Positions 37,499-46,414 of a DNA stretch of 64,000 bases are shown here, piece after piece. Numbering within the stretch: the stretch's first letter is position 1; each line of letters starts with the position of its first letter. The notes beneath the pieces were generated by a model. The model ran no database searches. It was not told the origin of the DNA and saw only the letters and a list, made by a program, of their open reading frames with translations. This stretch comes from an uncultured Schlesneria sp. (lineage in GTDB: Bacteria > Planctomycetota > Planctomycetia > Planctomycetales > Planctomycetaceae). Made by a program: the position numbers and the translations under genes. The DNA is taken from the NCBI GenBank assembly GCA_903840265.1, contig CAIMFH010000201.1, forward strand, positions 62,001-126,000, written 5' to 3'.

Positions 37499-39964
37499 CT
37501 AGTGCAGTTGCTCATCCTTGGGGACGTACCATTCGGTGAGATCGAATCCGGGTCGCAAGCGGTACCATTTGACGTTACGGAATCGTTTGTGATAGGCCCC
37601 GAACTCCTTCGGAACCCACAGGAAGAGGTAGGGCTGTTCTGAATCGATCAGCCGGTGGAAGGACGAATGGATTTTCTTCCGTTTTTCGAGATCCACGGTG
37701 ACTCGCAGCATTTCGATCAGCGAGTCTGCGACAGGATTGGCGAACGAGATCGCGTTGGCTCCTCGTTTGTGTCGCCCGGCTTCGGAACTATGCCAAACCT
37801 GAAAAGGGTCCGACTCGGGCGCCATCGCCCACCCCAACATGACGACATCGCACTCTTTGGCCTGCACCTTCTCGATGAACGAAGCCCATTCTTGCTCGAC
37901 AATCTGCAGCGCAATGCCGGCTTGTTTCAGGTTCTTCTGGAGAATCTGACACAGTTGCGAGTTGATGGGTTTTCCCTTCGCAGTCTGCAGGGTCACGGAA
38001 AATTTGACACCGTCGCGATCGAGGATCCCATCGCCGTCGGAATCAATCCACCCGGCTTCGGCAAGCAGTTCGCTGGCGGTGTCGGGCGAGTAAGCCAGCG
38101 GGGCGACTTGTCGATCGTATCCGGGACCAAAATAGTACTGCGTTCCCGAGACAACGACACCGGCGCCATGCAGCTTGGAGTCGACAAAATCTTGACGATC
38201 AAGCAGCAGTGCCATCGCGATGCGAACGCGGCGATCCTGGAATTGTGGTGCCAGGAAGTTCCATCCGAAGAATGTGAACCGGGGCGCATACCACGATGCT
38301 TGCACGTAATCTTTACTTTGAGCTTCGGGCAGGTTGGGCCAGTCCTCGAAATATTGCTCGGGCGACATGTCATAGAAGAAGTCGATTTCGCCCGCTTTCA
38401 AGGCAGCCATGGCGGTGACTTGATCGGTGATGAACTTGTAAATGATTCGGTCCAGATGCCCCGCGCGCGGCTTGTTCCAGTAGTTAGCGTTCTTCACGAG
38501 TTCCACGCGATCATTCGCCTGCCATTTGTCGATGACGTACGGGCCGGTGCCGAGCGGAGCGCGGTTGTAACGGCTATCAGTGTTAAAGAACTTACCGAAT
38601 TCCTGACCGTGAGCACTGATCTTGTTCTGTGCTTTCTCTTCCTCGGGTGTGAGGCTGTCGAGCACCAGCTCGCGGCCCTGTTCTTTGAAGATATTCGCGA
38701 AGAAATGGAACGGCGGCGTATAACCAGTGATGCCGTAGGTGAATTCGAACGCCATGAAATACTGCTGGCGATATCGCATCCGAATCACGTGCGGGTCTAA
38801 CGCACTGCATTCAATCAAGTCGGCATAATAGGTTCGAATCATGTCGCCATCGACGTGGGGGCTGTTCAGCAGGGCATAAGCGAATTCGATATCCTTGGAC
38901 GTAAACGGGGCTCCGTCTGACCATTTGACATCATCACGCAGGTAGTACGTGTAGTAAGTCTCCTGGTGGAGGTCGATCCAGTCCTCTGCTTTCAAGTTCA
39001 ACCCGGGTTCGCCGGATGACTTGATCCATTCATGCAACGGATTCTCGGGCGTTGCGGGCGTGACCGTCAGCGATTTGTCATCGCCACGTGTCGCTTTTCC
39101 GTAGACTTCGGCACCGACCTTAAGCGTGTATTTTCCAGTGGGAAGAGCCGAAATGTGAACCTTGCCGTCCGGGTTGCTCCAGAAGTGATAGCCTGTGGGC
39201 CGTGCCCCTTCGACGCGCCCCAGCGGATAGACGCCCACCCAGACCTCGCCAAAAGGTTTTCCATCTTTGTCAGTTGTCGTGAAGGTGATGACCGGCGGCT
39301 CGGATGGTTTCTTGCCGGCTGCGGCGAGGGGAGCTGCGGTGTATTCGAACTCCAACGTGGTTTGTGGAGTTCCCCCTTCGGCCGCGATGCGGCGTTCGTG
39401 GCCGGGATAGTCGGGTGACAGCTTGACCGAATCTTCGATGACCCATTGCTTGGCGATCGACGGCTCAAATTCGAAAGTCTCGGGGTTCTGACGAGCCAGG
39501 CCTTCTTGAACCTGGTGCAGACAGATGTAAGTCTTGACAGCAGAATTTTCCACGATGGGGTTCAGAACCTTGGGCTCGGAATTAAAGCGAATTGTCAAGG
39601 TATCGCCATCGACGGGCTGGCCCGATTTGTCAGCAAGGGGATTGCCCACATCAGCGGGAATTTTGCCGATCAATTGCAACGTTTCGCTTTTCAAGACCTG
39701 TCGAGGAATCTTGATCCCATCGACTTCGGTCATGATTTCAATCTTGGGAACGTCGGGATAGTCTTCCCAGCCCCCTGTTTTTGTAGAGGTCGACTGGCCG
39801 TCAGGCTTATCGCCTGGAGCGTTCGGTGTCGATGAATCCGATGTTTCCGTGATCTCTGTTCGCTTAGGCGGAGGAACCGGAGAACTTGATGTTGTGCAAC
39901 CGCAGACCAGAAGCGAGAGCGAGCACAAAGCAGCGAATGCAGCGCGAAGTTCTTTCCGAGCCAT
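37499..39964 (-). CDS. ABC transporter substrate-binding lipoprotein, family 5 (SBP_bac_5), with inserted beta-sandwich-like domain
   Basis: Lipobox CSLSLLVCGC; ETYYTYYLRDDVKWSDGAPFTSKDIEFAYALL, NRAPLGTGPYVIDKWQANDRVELVKNANYW; insert ~KDGKPFGEVWVGVYPLG...LPTGKYTLKV. Confidence 0.92.
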   Translation of the reverse strand: MARKELRAAFAALCSLSLLVCGCTTSSSPVPPPKRTEITETSDSSTPNAPGDKPDGQSTSTKTGGWEDYPDVPKIEIMTEVDGIKIPRQVLKSETLQLIGKIPADVGNPLADKSGQPVDGDTLTIRFNSEPKVLNPIVENSAVKTYICLHQVQEGLARQNPETFEFEPSIAKQWVIEDSVKLSPDYPGHERRIAAEGGTPQTTLEFEYTAAPLAAAGKKPSEPPVITFTTTDKDGKPFGEVWVGVYPLGRVEGARPTGYHFWSNPDGKVHISALPTGKYTLKVGAEVYGKATRGDDKSLTVTPATPENPLHEWIKSSGEPGLNLKAEDWIDLHQETYYTYYLRDDVKWSDGAPFTSKDIEFAYALLNSPHVDGDMIRTYYADLIECSALDPHVIRMRYRQQYFMAFEFTYGITGYTPPFHFFANIFKEQGRELVLDSLTPEEEKAQNKISAHGQEFGKFFNTDSRYNRAPLGTGPYVIDKWQANDRVELVKNANYWNKPRAGHLDRIIYKFITDQVTAMAALKAGEIDFFYDMSPEQYFEDWPNLPEAQSKDYVQASWYAPRFTFFGWNFLAPQFQDRRVRIAMALLLDRQDFVDSKLHGAGVVVSGTQYYFGPGYDRQVAPLAYSPDTASELLAEAGWIDSDGDGILDRDGVKFSVTLQTAKGKPINSQLCQILQKNLKQAGIALQIVEQEWASFIEKVQAKECDVVMLGWAMAPESDPFQVWHSSEAGRHKRGANAISFANPVADSLIEMLRVTVDLEKRKKIHSSFHRLIDSEQPYLFLWVPKEFGAYHKRFRNVKWYRLRPGFDLTEWYVPKDEQLH

Positions 39965-40142
39965 AACGAAGATGTCCTTCCAGTTGGATCAATCGATTCC
40001 ATAATTGGCTGGCGGGCGCAAACCGATCCAGCGAGTGAATTCTCGCAAAGCCGCAGGCAATCGACAAGGCGGATGCGGGGCTTCTGGGCTTGAATCAACG
40101 ATGCCATGACTGCTGTTTCCGAACAATCTTCAAGGCGCAGGA

Positions 40143-40496
40143 TCAGGCTCGCGGGGGAGCTCGCCGAGGCCCCAGAATGCGAATCATGAAGAAGAATGCT
40201 GCCGCGACGGGGAGAACCACTTTGAGGGGAACCTTCGTTCGCCCGACGGCCAGTGCCAAGGCGATCGCCACGATCAATGTGCCCCAGGTCATGCGACCGA
40301 GAACTTCATGTCGTGTGATCGAAGGGAGGGCTAGCCAGAAGGCTCCCATCACCAGGCCAACTTTCAAGCAAGCTCCCGCCCACATCCCCTGGCTGCCATC
40401 GGCTCCGGTCAGTACCAGAATCCCGGCCGCGACCAGCAGCACCAACGCGATGCTGCCGACGAGCGTACGATTGATTGTGACCGGTTGTTGGTTCAT
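40143..40496 (-). CDS. Hypothetical small membrane protein
   Basis: Three or four hydrophobic segments; start at MNQQPVTINRTLVGSIALVLLV. Confidence 0.55.
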   Translation of the reverse strand: MNQQPVTINRTLVGSIALVLLVAAGILVLTGADGSQGMWAGACLKVGLVMGAFWLALPSITRHEVLGRMTWGTLIVAIALALAVGRTKVPLKVVLPVAAAFFFMIRILGPRRAPPRA

Positions 40497-40704
40497 CCCG
40501 GGATTATGCCGGGTCCATTGAAATGTTGAAATGACGCGAGGTGCCAACTCGATGGAGAACTGCATAATCGCGGTCAGGCAATTCGACAAACGAGAGATTA
40601 CATCGCTGAAATGGGCTGATCGCTTGCGACCGAGTGGCCGTCGCGAGCAGAATGGGGAGCCCTCGCGATGAGCTGCCAGCGAAGTACTGCCCAAGATCCT
40701 GCCA

Positions 40705-41622
40705 GTGGAGTCTGTTCCCGTGATTCGTGGTTTTGATCGATCGTTTTCATTTTTGACGTTCGCCGTCGTCGTGGCGTTGAGTTCGACATCGCTGATCGCC
40801 GCCGAGCCATTTCAACTGAAAGACCAGGATCGCGTTGTTTTCCTCGGGGCGACATTTGTCGAACGAGAAGGCCAATTCGGATACCTCGAAACAGCGCTCA
40901 CCACAGCCTGGCCCGATCGTCAGATCACGTTTCGCAACCTTGGCTGGAGTGGCGATACAGTCTGGGCCGATTCGCGCGGAATCTTCGATCCACCACATGT
41001 CGGTTACCAGCGGATGCTGGAACTGGTGAAAGAACTCAAGCCGACAGTCATCGTGTTCGGTTATGGCCAGAATGAATCCTATGCGGGCGACGCCGGCCTG
41101 GAATCGTTTGTTCGTCAGTTCGAAAAGCTGTGCGATGACTTGAAGCCGATGAACGCTCGATTTGTGTTCCTGACGCCGACGCGGTTGGAACGCCCTGTCC
41201 CGCCACTGCCAGATGCCAGCCGTCAGAACTCGATGTTGGCAAAGTACGCAGAGGCCGTCCGCCAACTGGCGTCGCATCGCGATGCTCCTGTTATCGACCT
41301 GTTTGCTCTCGACCTGCCGTCCGCAAAGCTGACTGAGAACGGAATGCACTTCGGGCCAGATGGGTATGCGGCGATTGCTCAAGCGGTCCGCAAGCAACTT
41401 AAGCTGGAACCACGCGGGCTAACTTCGGTCCAGGAAGAGCAGATCCGTCAGCAGATCGTGGAAAAGAACATGCTGTTCTTCCATCGCTGGCGACCGCAAA
41501 ACATTACGTACCTGACGGGCTTTCGCAAACACGAGCAGGGCAACAACGCCGTTGAGATTGCTCAGTTCGATCCCCTGGTCGAACAGATCGAAGTGAAGGT
41601 CAACGAGCTCAAGAAACCTTAG
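40705..41622 (+). CDS. SGNH/GDSL-type hydrolase family protein, exported
   Basis: DRVVFLGATFVEREGQFGYLETAL, FRNLGWSGDTVWAD, VIVFGYGQNESYAG, NGMHFGPDGYAAIA. Confidence 0.88.
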   Translation: MESVPVIRGFDRSFSFLTFAVVVALSSTSLIAAEPFQLKDQDRVVFLGATFVEREGQFGYLETALTTAWPDRQITFRNLGWSGDTVWADSRGIFDPPHVGYQRMLELVKELKPTVIVFGYGQNESYAGDAGLESFVRQFEKLCDDLKPMNARFVFLTPTRLERPVPPLPDASRQNSMLAKYAEAVRQLASHRDAPVIDLFALDLPSAKLTENGMHFGPDGYAAIAQAVRKQLKLEPRGLTSVQEEQIRQQIVEKNMLFFHRWRPQNITYLTGFRKHEQGNNAVEIAQFDPLVEQIEVKVNELKKP

Positions 41623-41705
41623 CCATTCGTCAGATCAGTTTCGGGTCATCCGCACTGATGCCCGGATTATTTTTTAAACGCTCATCCCTTGTTTCGGGTT
41701 TTGAT

Positions 41706-44700
41706 ATGAATCGTGCTGGATTGCTGTTTGCCCTTGGATTTTTGCTGCTCGCTCAGAACGTGTACGCTCAACGCGAACTGAAAGATATTCCGATTCCGCA
41801 TCCTGAAGAGGAACGCAAGACGTTCGTGCTTGCGGACGGATTCGAAGTCAATCTGTTTGCGGCCGATCCCAAGTTGCACAAGCCGATTCAGATCAACTTC
41901 GATCCGCAGGGCCGACTGTGGGTCGCGGCATCCGAAGTCTATCCACAGATCGCTCCGGGTCAGAAGGCGAACGACAAGATTCTGGTGCTGGAAGATGTTG
42001 ATGGGGACGGGGTCGCGGATAAGACGACGGTCTTCGCCGACGGCCTGCTGATTCCGACGGCTGTCGAACCGGGTGATGGCGGCGCCTATGTCGCCAACAG
42101 TACTGAGCTGGTGCATTTCCAGGATACGGATGGCGACGGCAAGGCGGATCGCTCGCGAATCGTGCTGAGCGGCTTTGGAACTGAAGACACACATCACATC
42201 CTGCACACCTTTCGCTGGGGGATGGATGGGATGCTGTACATGAACCAATCGATTTACATTCACAGCCACATCGAAACGCCGTACGGAGTGAAGCGACTGA
42301 ACGCGGGCGGGATCTGGCAATTCCGTCCCGAGACCATGCAGTTGAACGTGTTTGCTCGCGGGTGGGTGAATACGTGGGGACACGCGTTCGATCGCTGGGG
42401 TCAATCGTTCGCGACAGATGGCGCGGGTGGCGAAGGGATCAACTATGTGGTGCCCGGAGCATCATATCCCGCAGTCTATGGTGTACCCCGAATCCTGCAC
42501 GGCTTGAATCCGGGCAGCCCGAAGTACTGTGGTTTGGAAGTCGTTGATGGACGACATCTGCCCGACGACTGGCAGGGCAATTTGATCACTCACGATTTCC
42601 GTGGCCATCGCGTCTGCCGATTTGTGGTCAGTGACGACGGATCCGGATTTGCGGCACGGCAGCAAGCCGACTTAATCAGCACCCCACACGTGGCATTTCG
42701 TCCGATCGACGTGAAGCAGGGTCCAGACGGAGCCATCTATATTGCCGACTGGTACAACCCGATCATCCAACACGGCGAAGTCGATTTCCGAGACCCTCGA
42801 CGAGACCACACGCACGGCCGCATCTGGCGAATCACCGCCAAGGGCCGCAAGACGGTTCCTCGACCAAAGTTGGTTGGGACTGATCCGGCCACGTTGCTGG
42901 ATTCACTGAAGTCGCCCGAAAGCTACGAACGGCAGCACGCAAAGCGGGCGTTGAAAGAGTTGGGCACCGACAAGGTTGGTCCGGCTTTGGACAAGTGGGT
43001 CGCAAGCTTGGACGCGAAAGACCCTCAGTTCGAGCATCATCGGCTGGAAGGGCTGTGGATGTACCAATCGCTGGACATCCCGAACCCGGCTCTGCTGGAG
43101 GCAGTTTTGAAATCGAAGACACCACAGGCACGAGCAGCCGGCGTGCGCGTGGTACCTCATTGGAAAGAACAACTCCCTGCGGCGCTGACTTGGCTGGAAG
43201 CCGCCATCGCCGACGAGCATCCACGCGTGCAGTCTGAAGCGATCCGTGCTTTGTCGGAATTCCAGGATTTGCGTGCCGCGGCGTTGGCATTGCGAGCCGC
43301 CGATAGGCCACTCGATCAATATGCGGACTATGCCTTGTGGCAAACCAGTCGAGAACTGGCCCCCGTCTGGTTGCCCGCTCTGGTCGATCACAAATTCGAC
43401 TTTGACGGGAATGTCGGACGACTGCTGTTCGCGGTCAAAGCGGCGGAGTCAGGTGCCGCGGTCCCGGTACTGCTCTCGAAATTCAAAGAGGGCAAGGTAC
43501 CTGCGGCACTGCAGGAGCAACTGCTGGAGACTGTGGCGGCATTGGGCAACGCCGACCAATTGAAGCTGGTCTTCGATCTGGCACTGGCACCGGATACTCA
43601 ACTTGAATCGACAGCAACGCTGTTGCGGACACTCGGCAATGCCAAGCGATCTCGTAACGTGCAGCCTTCTGGCGATCTTGCCGGGATTGCAGGAGCACTC
43701 AAGTCTGACAGTGCCGCGGTGCGATTCGCGGCCGTTGACTGCGTCGGTGCCTGGAAGCTGGAATCGCAGCGAGGCTTGATCAGCGCAATCGCTCAGGACA
43801 ACCAACTAACCCCGGCCACGCGCTCAGCAGCAATGGCGGCAGTGGCCCAGTTAGGAACCTCCGCCAGCCACGAATTGCTCGGCAAAATCGCGACCTCGGA
43901 TCCCAATGAAGTGATCAGTGGAACGGCGTTAGGTTTACTGGTCGCACTCGATCCCGGTCGCGCGGCGAAAATGTCGATCGAATGGTTCAGCAAGTCGAAA
44001 GACGCCGCGGTACAAGCTCATTTGATTACCGCCTTCCTGCAACACAAAGGTGGACCGGACATCCTGGCGGGAGCGCTCGCTGAGCAGCAGGTTCCGGAAG
44101 ACGTGGCCAAGATTGCGTTGCGGACTGTCACAGGATCGGGGCGGCAGGAAGCCAAACTGATTGACGCACTGAGTAAGGCGGGCGGCATCGTTAGCATGGC
44201 CAAAGTTCTATCGCCGGAAGAAATGGCGACGCTGGTTACCGCCATTAAGGAACAGGGACAGCCTGTTCGTGGCGAGCAGATCTTCCGACGAGCCGAGCTG
44301 AATTGCCTGAAGTGCCACGCGATTGGTGGAGCGGGTGGCAAGGTCGGGCCTGACCTGGTGAGCATCGGCTCAAGTGCTCAGGTCGACTATCTGGTCGACT
44401 CGATCCTGCAGCCGAACAAAGCGGTGAAAGAGGGCTATCATTCGGTCGTGGTGCAGACGGACGACGGGAAAGTCATCACGGGGATCAAGCTGCGTCAGAC
44501 CGATAGCGATCTGCTGCTGCGGGATGTCGAGGACCGCGAGCTGACGATTCCGCTCAACAAGATCGAAGAGCAGGTCGCGGGCTCTTCTTTGATGCCAGTG
44601 GGTCTTGTCGACAAGCTGACGCGATCCGAACTGATCGACCTGGTGCGATTCCTGTCGGAACTCGGCAAGCCTGGTCCTTACGCTGCCGTGACCGCGCGCG

Positions 44701-45155
44701 TTGTGCGTCGTTGGGAAACGCTGCAGCCGACGAATGAAACCTATACACGGATGTATCGCACAAGCGATACGCAAGTGATTGGCGACGACCGGGGCCTGTC
44801 CTGGGTGCCCGCTTATAGTGCCGTGGCCGGAGCAATCCCGCTGCAGGATGTGCTCGACTTCACGATGAAGGAACGGCTGGGCGAGGCGGCTCGTAAAGTT
44901 GGCTTCCTGCGTTGCCGAATCAATGTCACGACAGCGGGTGCGGTGGGACTGGCGATCGGCGATGCACAAGGTCTGCAATTGTGGATCGACGGCAAGCCTG
45001 TTGACGTTCGCGAGAAGCTCGATCTGCCTCTACCCATTGGCGAGCACATCGTCACGTTTTCCGTGAACTTGCTGACTCGGAAAGCCCCCGTCCGACTGGA
45101 ACTGTACGACGTTGCGGGATCGCCCGCGCAGGCCCAATTCGTCTCGGGGAAGTGA
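41706..45155 (+). CDS. PVC-type haem-binding CxxCH protein (membrane-bound dehydrogenase-like propeller, HEAT region, cytochrome c domain)
   Basis: FVLADGFEVNLFAADPKLHKPIQINFDPQGRLWVAASEVYPQ; NCLKCHAIGGAGGKVGPDLVSIG; YLVDSILQPNKAVKEGY. Start set at MNRAGLLFALGFLLLAQNVYA. Confidence 0.92.
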   Translation: MNRAGLLFALGFLLLAQNVYAQRELKDIPIPHPEEERKTFVLADGFEVNLFAADPKLHKPIQINFDPQGRLWVAASEVYPQIAPGQKANDKILVLEDVDGDGVADKTTVFADGLLIPTAVEPGDGGAYVANSTELVHFQDTDGDGKADRSRIVLSGFGTEDTHHILHTFRWGMDGMLYMNQSIYIHSHIETPYGVKRLNAGGIWQFRPETMQLNVFARGWVNTWGHAFDRWGQSFATDGAGGEGINYVVPGASYPAVYGVPRILHGLNPGSPKYCGLEVVDGRHLPDDWQGNLITHDFRGHRVCRFVVSDDGSGFAARQQADLISTPHVAFRPIDVKQGPDGAIYIADWYNPIIQHGEVDFRDPRRDHTHGRIWRITAKGRKTVPRPKLVGTDPATLLDSLKSPESYERQHAKRALKELGTDKVGPALDKWVASLDAKDPQFEHHRLEGLWMYQSLDIPNPALLEAVLKSKTPQARAAGVRVVPHWKEQLPAALTWLEAAIADEHPRVQSEAIRALSEFQDLRAAALALRAADRPLDQYADYALWQTSRELAPVWLPALVDHKFDFDGNVGRLLFAVKAAESGAAVPVLLSKFKEGKVPAALQEQLLETVAALGNADQLKLVFDLALAPDTQLESTATLLRTLGNAKRSRNVQPSGDLAGIAGALKSDSAAVRFAAVDCVGAWKLESQRGLISAIAQDNQLTPATRSAAMAAVAQLGTSASHELLGKIATSDPNEVISGTALGLLVALDPGRAAKMSIEWFSKSKDAAVQAHLITAFLQHKGGPDILAGALAEQQVPEDVAKIALRTVTGSGRQEAKLIDALSKAGGIVSMAKVLSPEEMATLVTAIKEQGQPVRGEQIFRRAELNCLKCHAIGGAGGKVGPDLVSIGSSAQVDYLVDSILQPNKAVKEGYHSVVVQTDDGKVITGIKLRQTDSDLLLRDVEDRELTIPLNKIEEQVAGSSLMPVGLVDKLTRSELIDLVRFLSELGKPGPYAAVTARVVRRWETLQPTNETYTRMYRTSDTQVIGDDRGLSWVPAYSAVAGAIPLQDVLDFTMKERLGEAARKVGFLRCRINVTTAGAVGLAIGDAQGLQLWIDGKPVDVREKLDLPLPIGEHIVTFSVNLLTRKAPVRLELYDVAGSPAQAQFVSGK

Positions 45156-45169
45156 CTCAGTCTCTGGCA

Positions 45170-45222
45170 GACACCGGCCACACCTGATTGACGGCAACTG
45201 CCGTCGCTGGGTGTAGCCGCTT
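45170..45222 (+). terminator. Hairpin terminator downstream of the haem-protein gene
   Basis: CGGCcACACC...GGGTGTAGCCG around GACGGC-aact-GCCGTC, followed by ttttgttt. Confidence 0.6.
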
Positions 45223-45275
45223 TTGTTTCCGGGCTCTTTTGATCTAAGCGGCCCTTGATGTGGTAAACCACAGTG

Positions 45276-45539
45276 TTACTCGCGAGTCGCCCAGACTCGG
45301 ATTTCTCCATCACCTTCGATTTCCACATTCACGACATTCGGGCAGCAGCAGATCGGGCAGTCTTCCACATATTCTTGCGAAGGCCCCTGAGTCGGATCGA
45401 TGGGAATCACAATCTCTTCACCGCACGACTCACAGATATAGCTGGGATCGTCTTCAACTTCGGGGCGGCGTTTGGGGCGACGTTTCACGTTCAGGATTAG
45501 CTCGAATGGAACGGGGATGACACGTCCGCGATTATCCAT
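45276..45539 (-). CDS. CPXCG motif-containing cysteine-rich protein
   Basis: YICESCGEEIVIPIDPTQGPSQEYVEDCPICCCPNVVNVEIEGDGEIRVWA. Confidence 0.85.
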   Translation of the reverse strand: MDNRGRVIPVPFELILNVKRRPKRRPEVEDDPSYICESCGEEIVIPIDPTQGPSQEYVEDCPICCCPNVVNVEIEGDGEIRVWATRE

Positions 45540-45606
45540 TGCGTTTGAGCGATCAACAACCCCACGGTGGTGGTTGCTCCACTTCGGGAATTCTCGTGTC
45601 AGAATG

Positions 45607-45648
45607 AAAATCGCCCAACCGCGACAATTTGTGCGATTGGGCGATCTA
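45607..45648 (-). terminator. Hairpin terminator downstream of 45672..46007
   Basis: ATCGCCCAA (45610-45618) pairs TTGGGCGAT (45637-45645); minus tail TTTTCATTCTG. Confidence 0.5.
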
Positions 45649-45671
45649 TTGAATAGACAGTTCGACCGGGT

Positions 45672-46007
45672 TTAGTGGCAGAACTGCAATTGCTTCGTGG
45701 CACCAAGGCCTTCCACGGCCTGATTTGCGGTGGGGAACACGACCGAGCCGACCGGCATCCAGCTCATTTCGGCTGATGCGTCGCGAGCTCGCAGGCGTTC
45801 ATGTCGATAGCTGTGACCACCGATGACCGGAACGTTCATTTTGACGATCTGATCACATTGGCTGAAACGATACGCAACGACGTGAACCGGGGCGAAATCT
45901 ACGCAATTCTGAACTTCTACGATCTCGAAGCCCAAATCGCGTTCTTCTTCGGTCAATTCTGCAGAGTAATCAGCGTAGGTTTCCAGCACGATTGCTTCCT
46001 TTCTCAC
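45672..46007 (-). CDS. Conserved-looking hypothetical protein, 111 aa
   Basis: ORF with its own downstream terminator; composition consistent with coding. Confidence 0.5.
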   Translation of the reverse strand: MRKEAIVLETYADYSAELTEEERDLGFEIVEVQNCVDFAPVHVVAYRFSQCDQIVKMNVPVIGGHSYRHERLRARDASAEMSWMPVGSVVFPTANQAVEGLGATKQLQFCH

Positions 46008-46414
46008 ACATCGTCGCTCAATCCGTCCAAAACCCGCCCCAAATGCTTCTTTAGCACTTGTCGCGCCAGCAACTGAGAGGACACACGAAATACAGCTTAG
46101 GTGACCGCCTTATTACATCAAAAATGTGTAACTTCTCTTAAGTCATATTGCGCAGACGAAATACGGCGAAACGCGTTCCGGTGGGCGAGACGATTTTTCC
46201 TCAGGATCGATGACGGATTGTGGCCAGGCCTGAACAAACTTTTTTGTCAGCGCGGAAATCGATCAAACCGGTGGGCTCCCGCTGCGCATACCGTAATTTC
46301 GTCGCCACTAACCGATCTGTCGTAACCGTTAACCGCTGGCGATTCGAACCTGCGATGACCATAATCAGACGGCACGTCTCTGCAACTTAGAATCAGCAGG
46401 TCAGAGGTATCGCG

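Noticed and set aside
37655-38800. 381-aa + strand ORF
   Set aside because: Antisense to the peptide-binding protein gene
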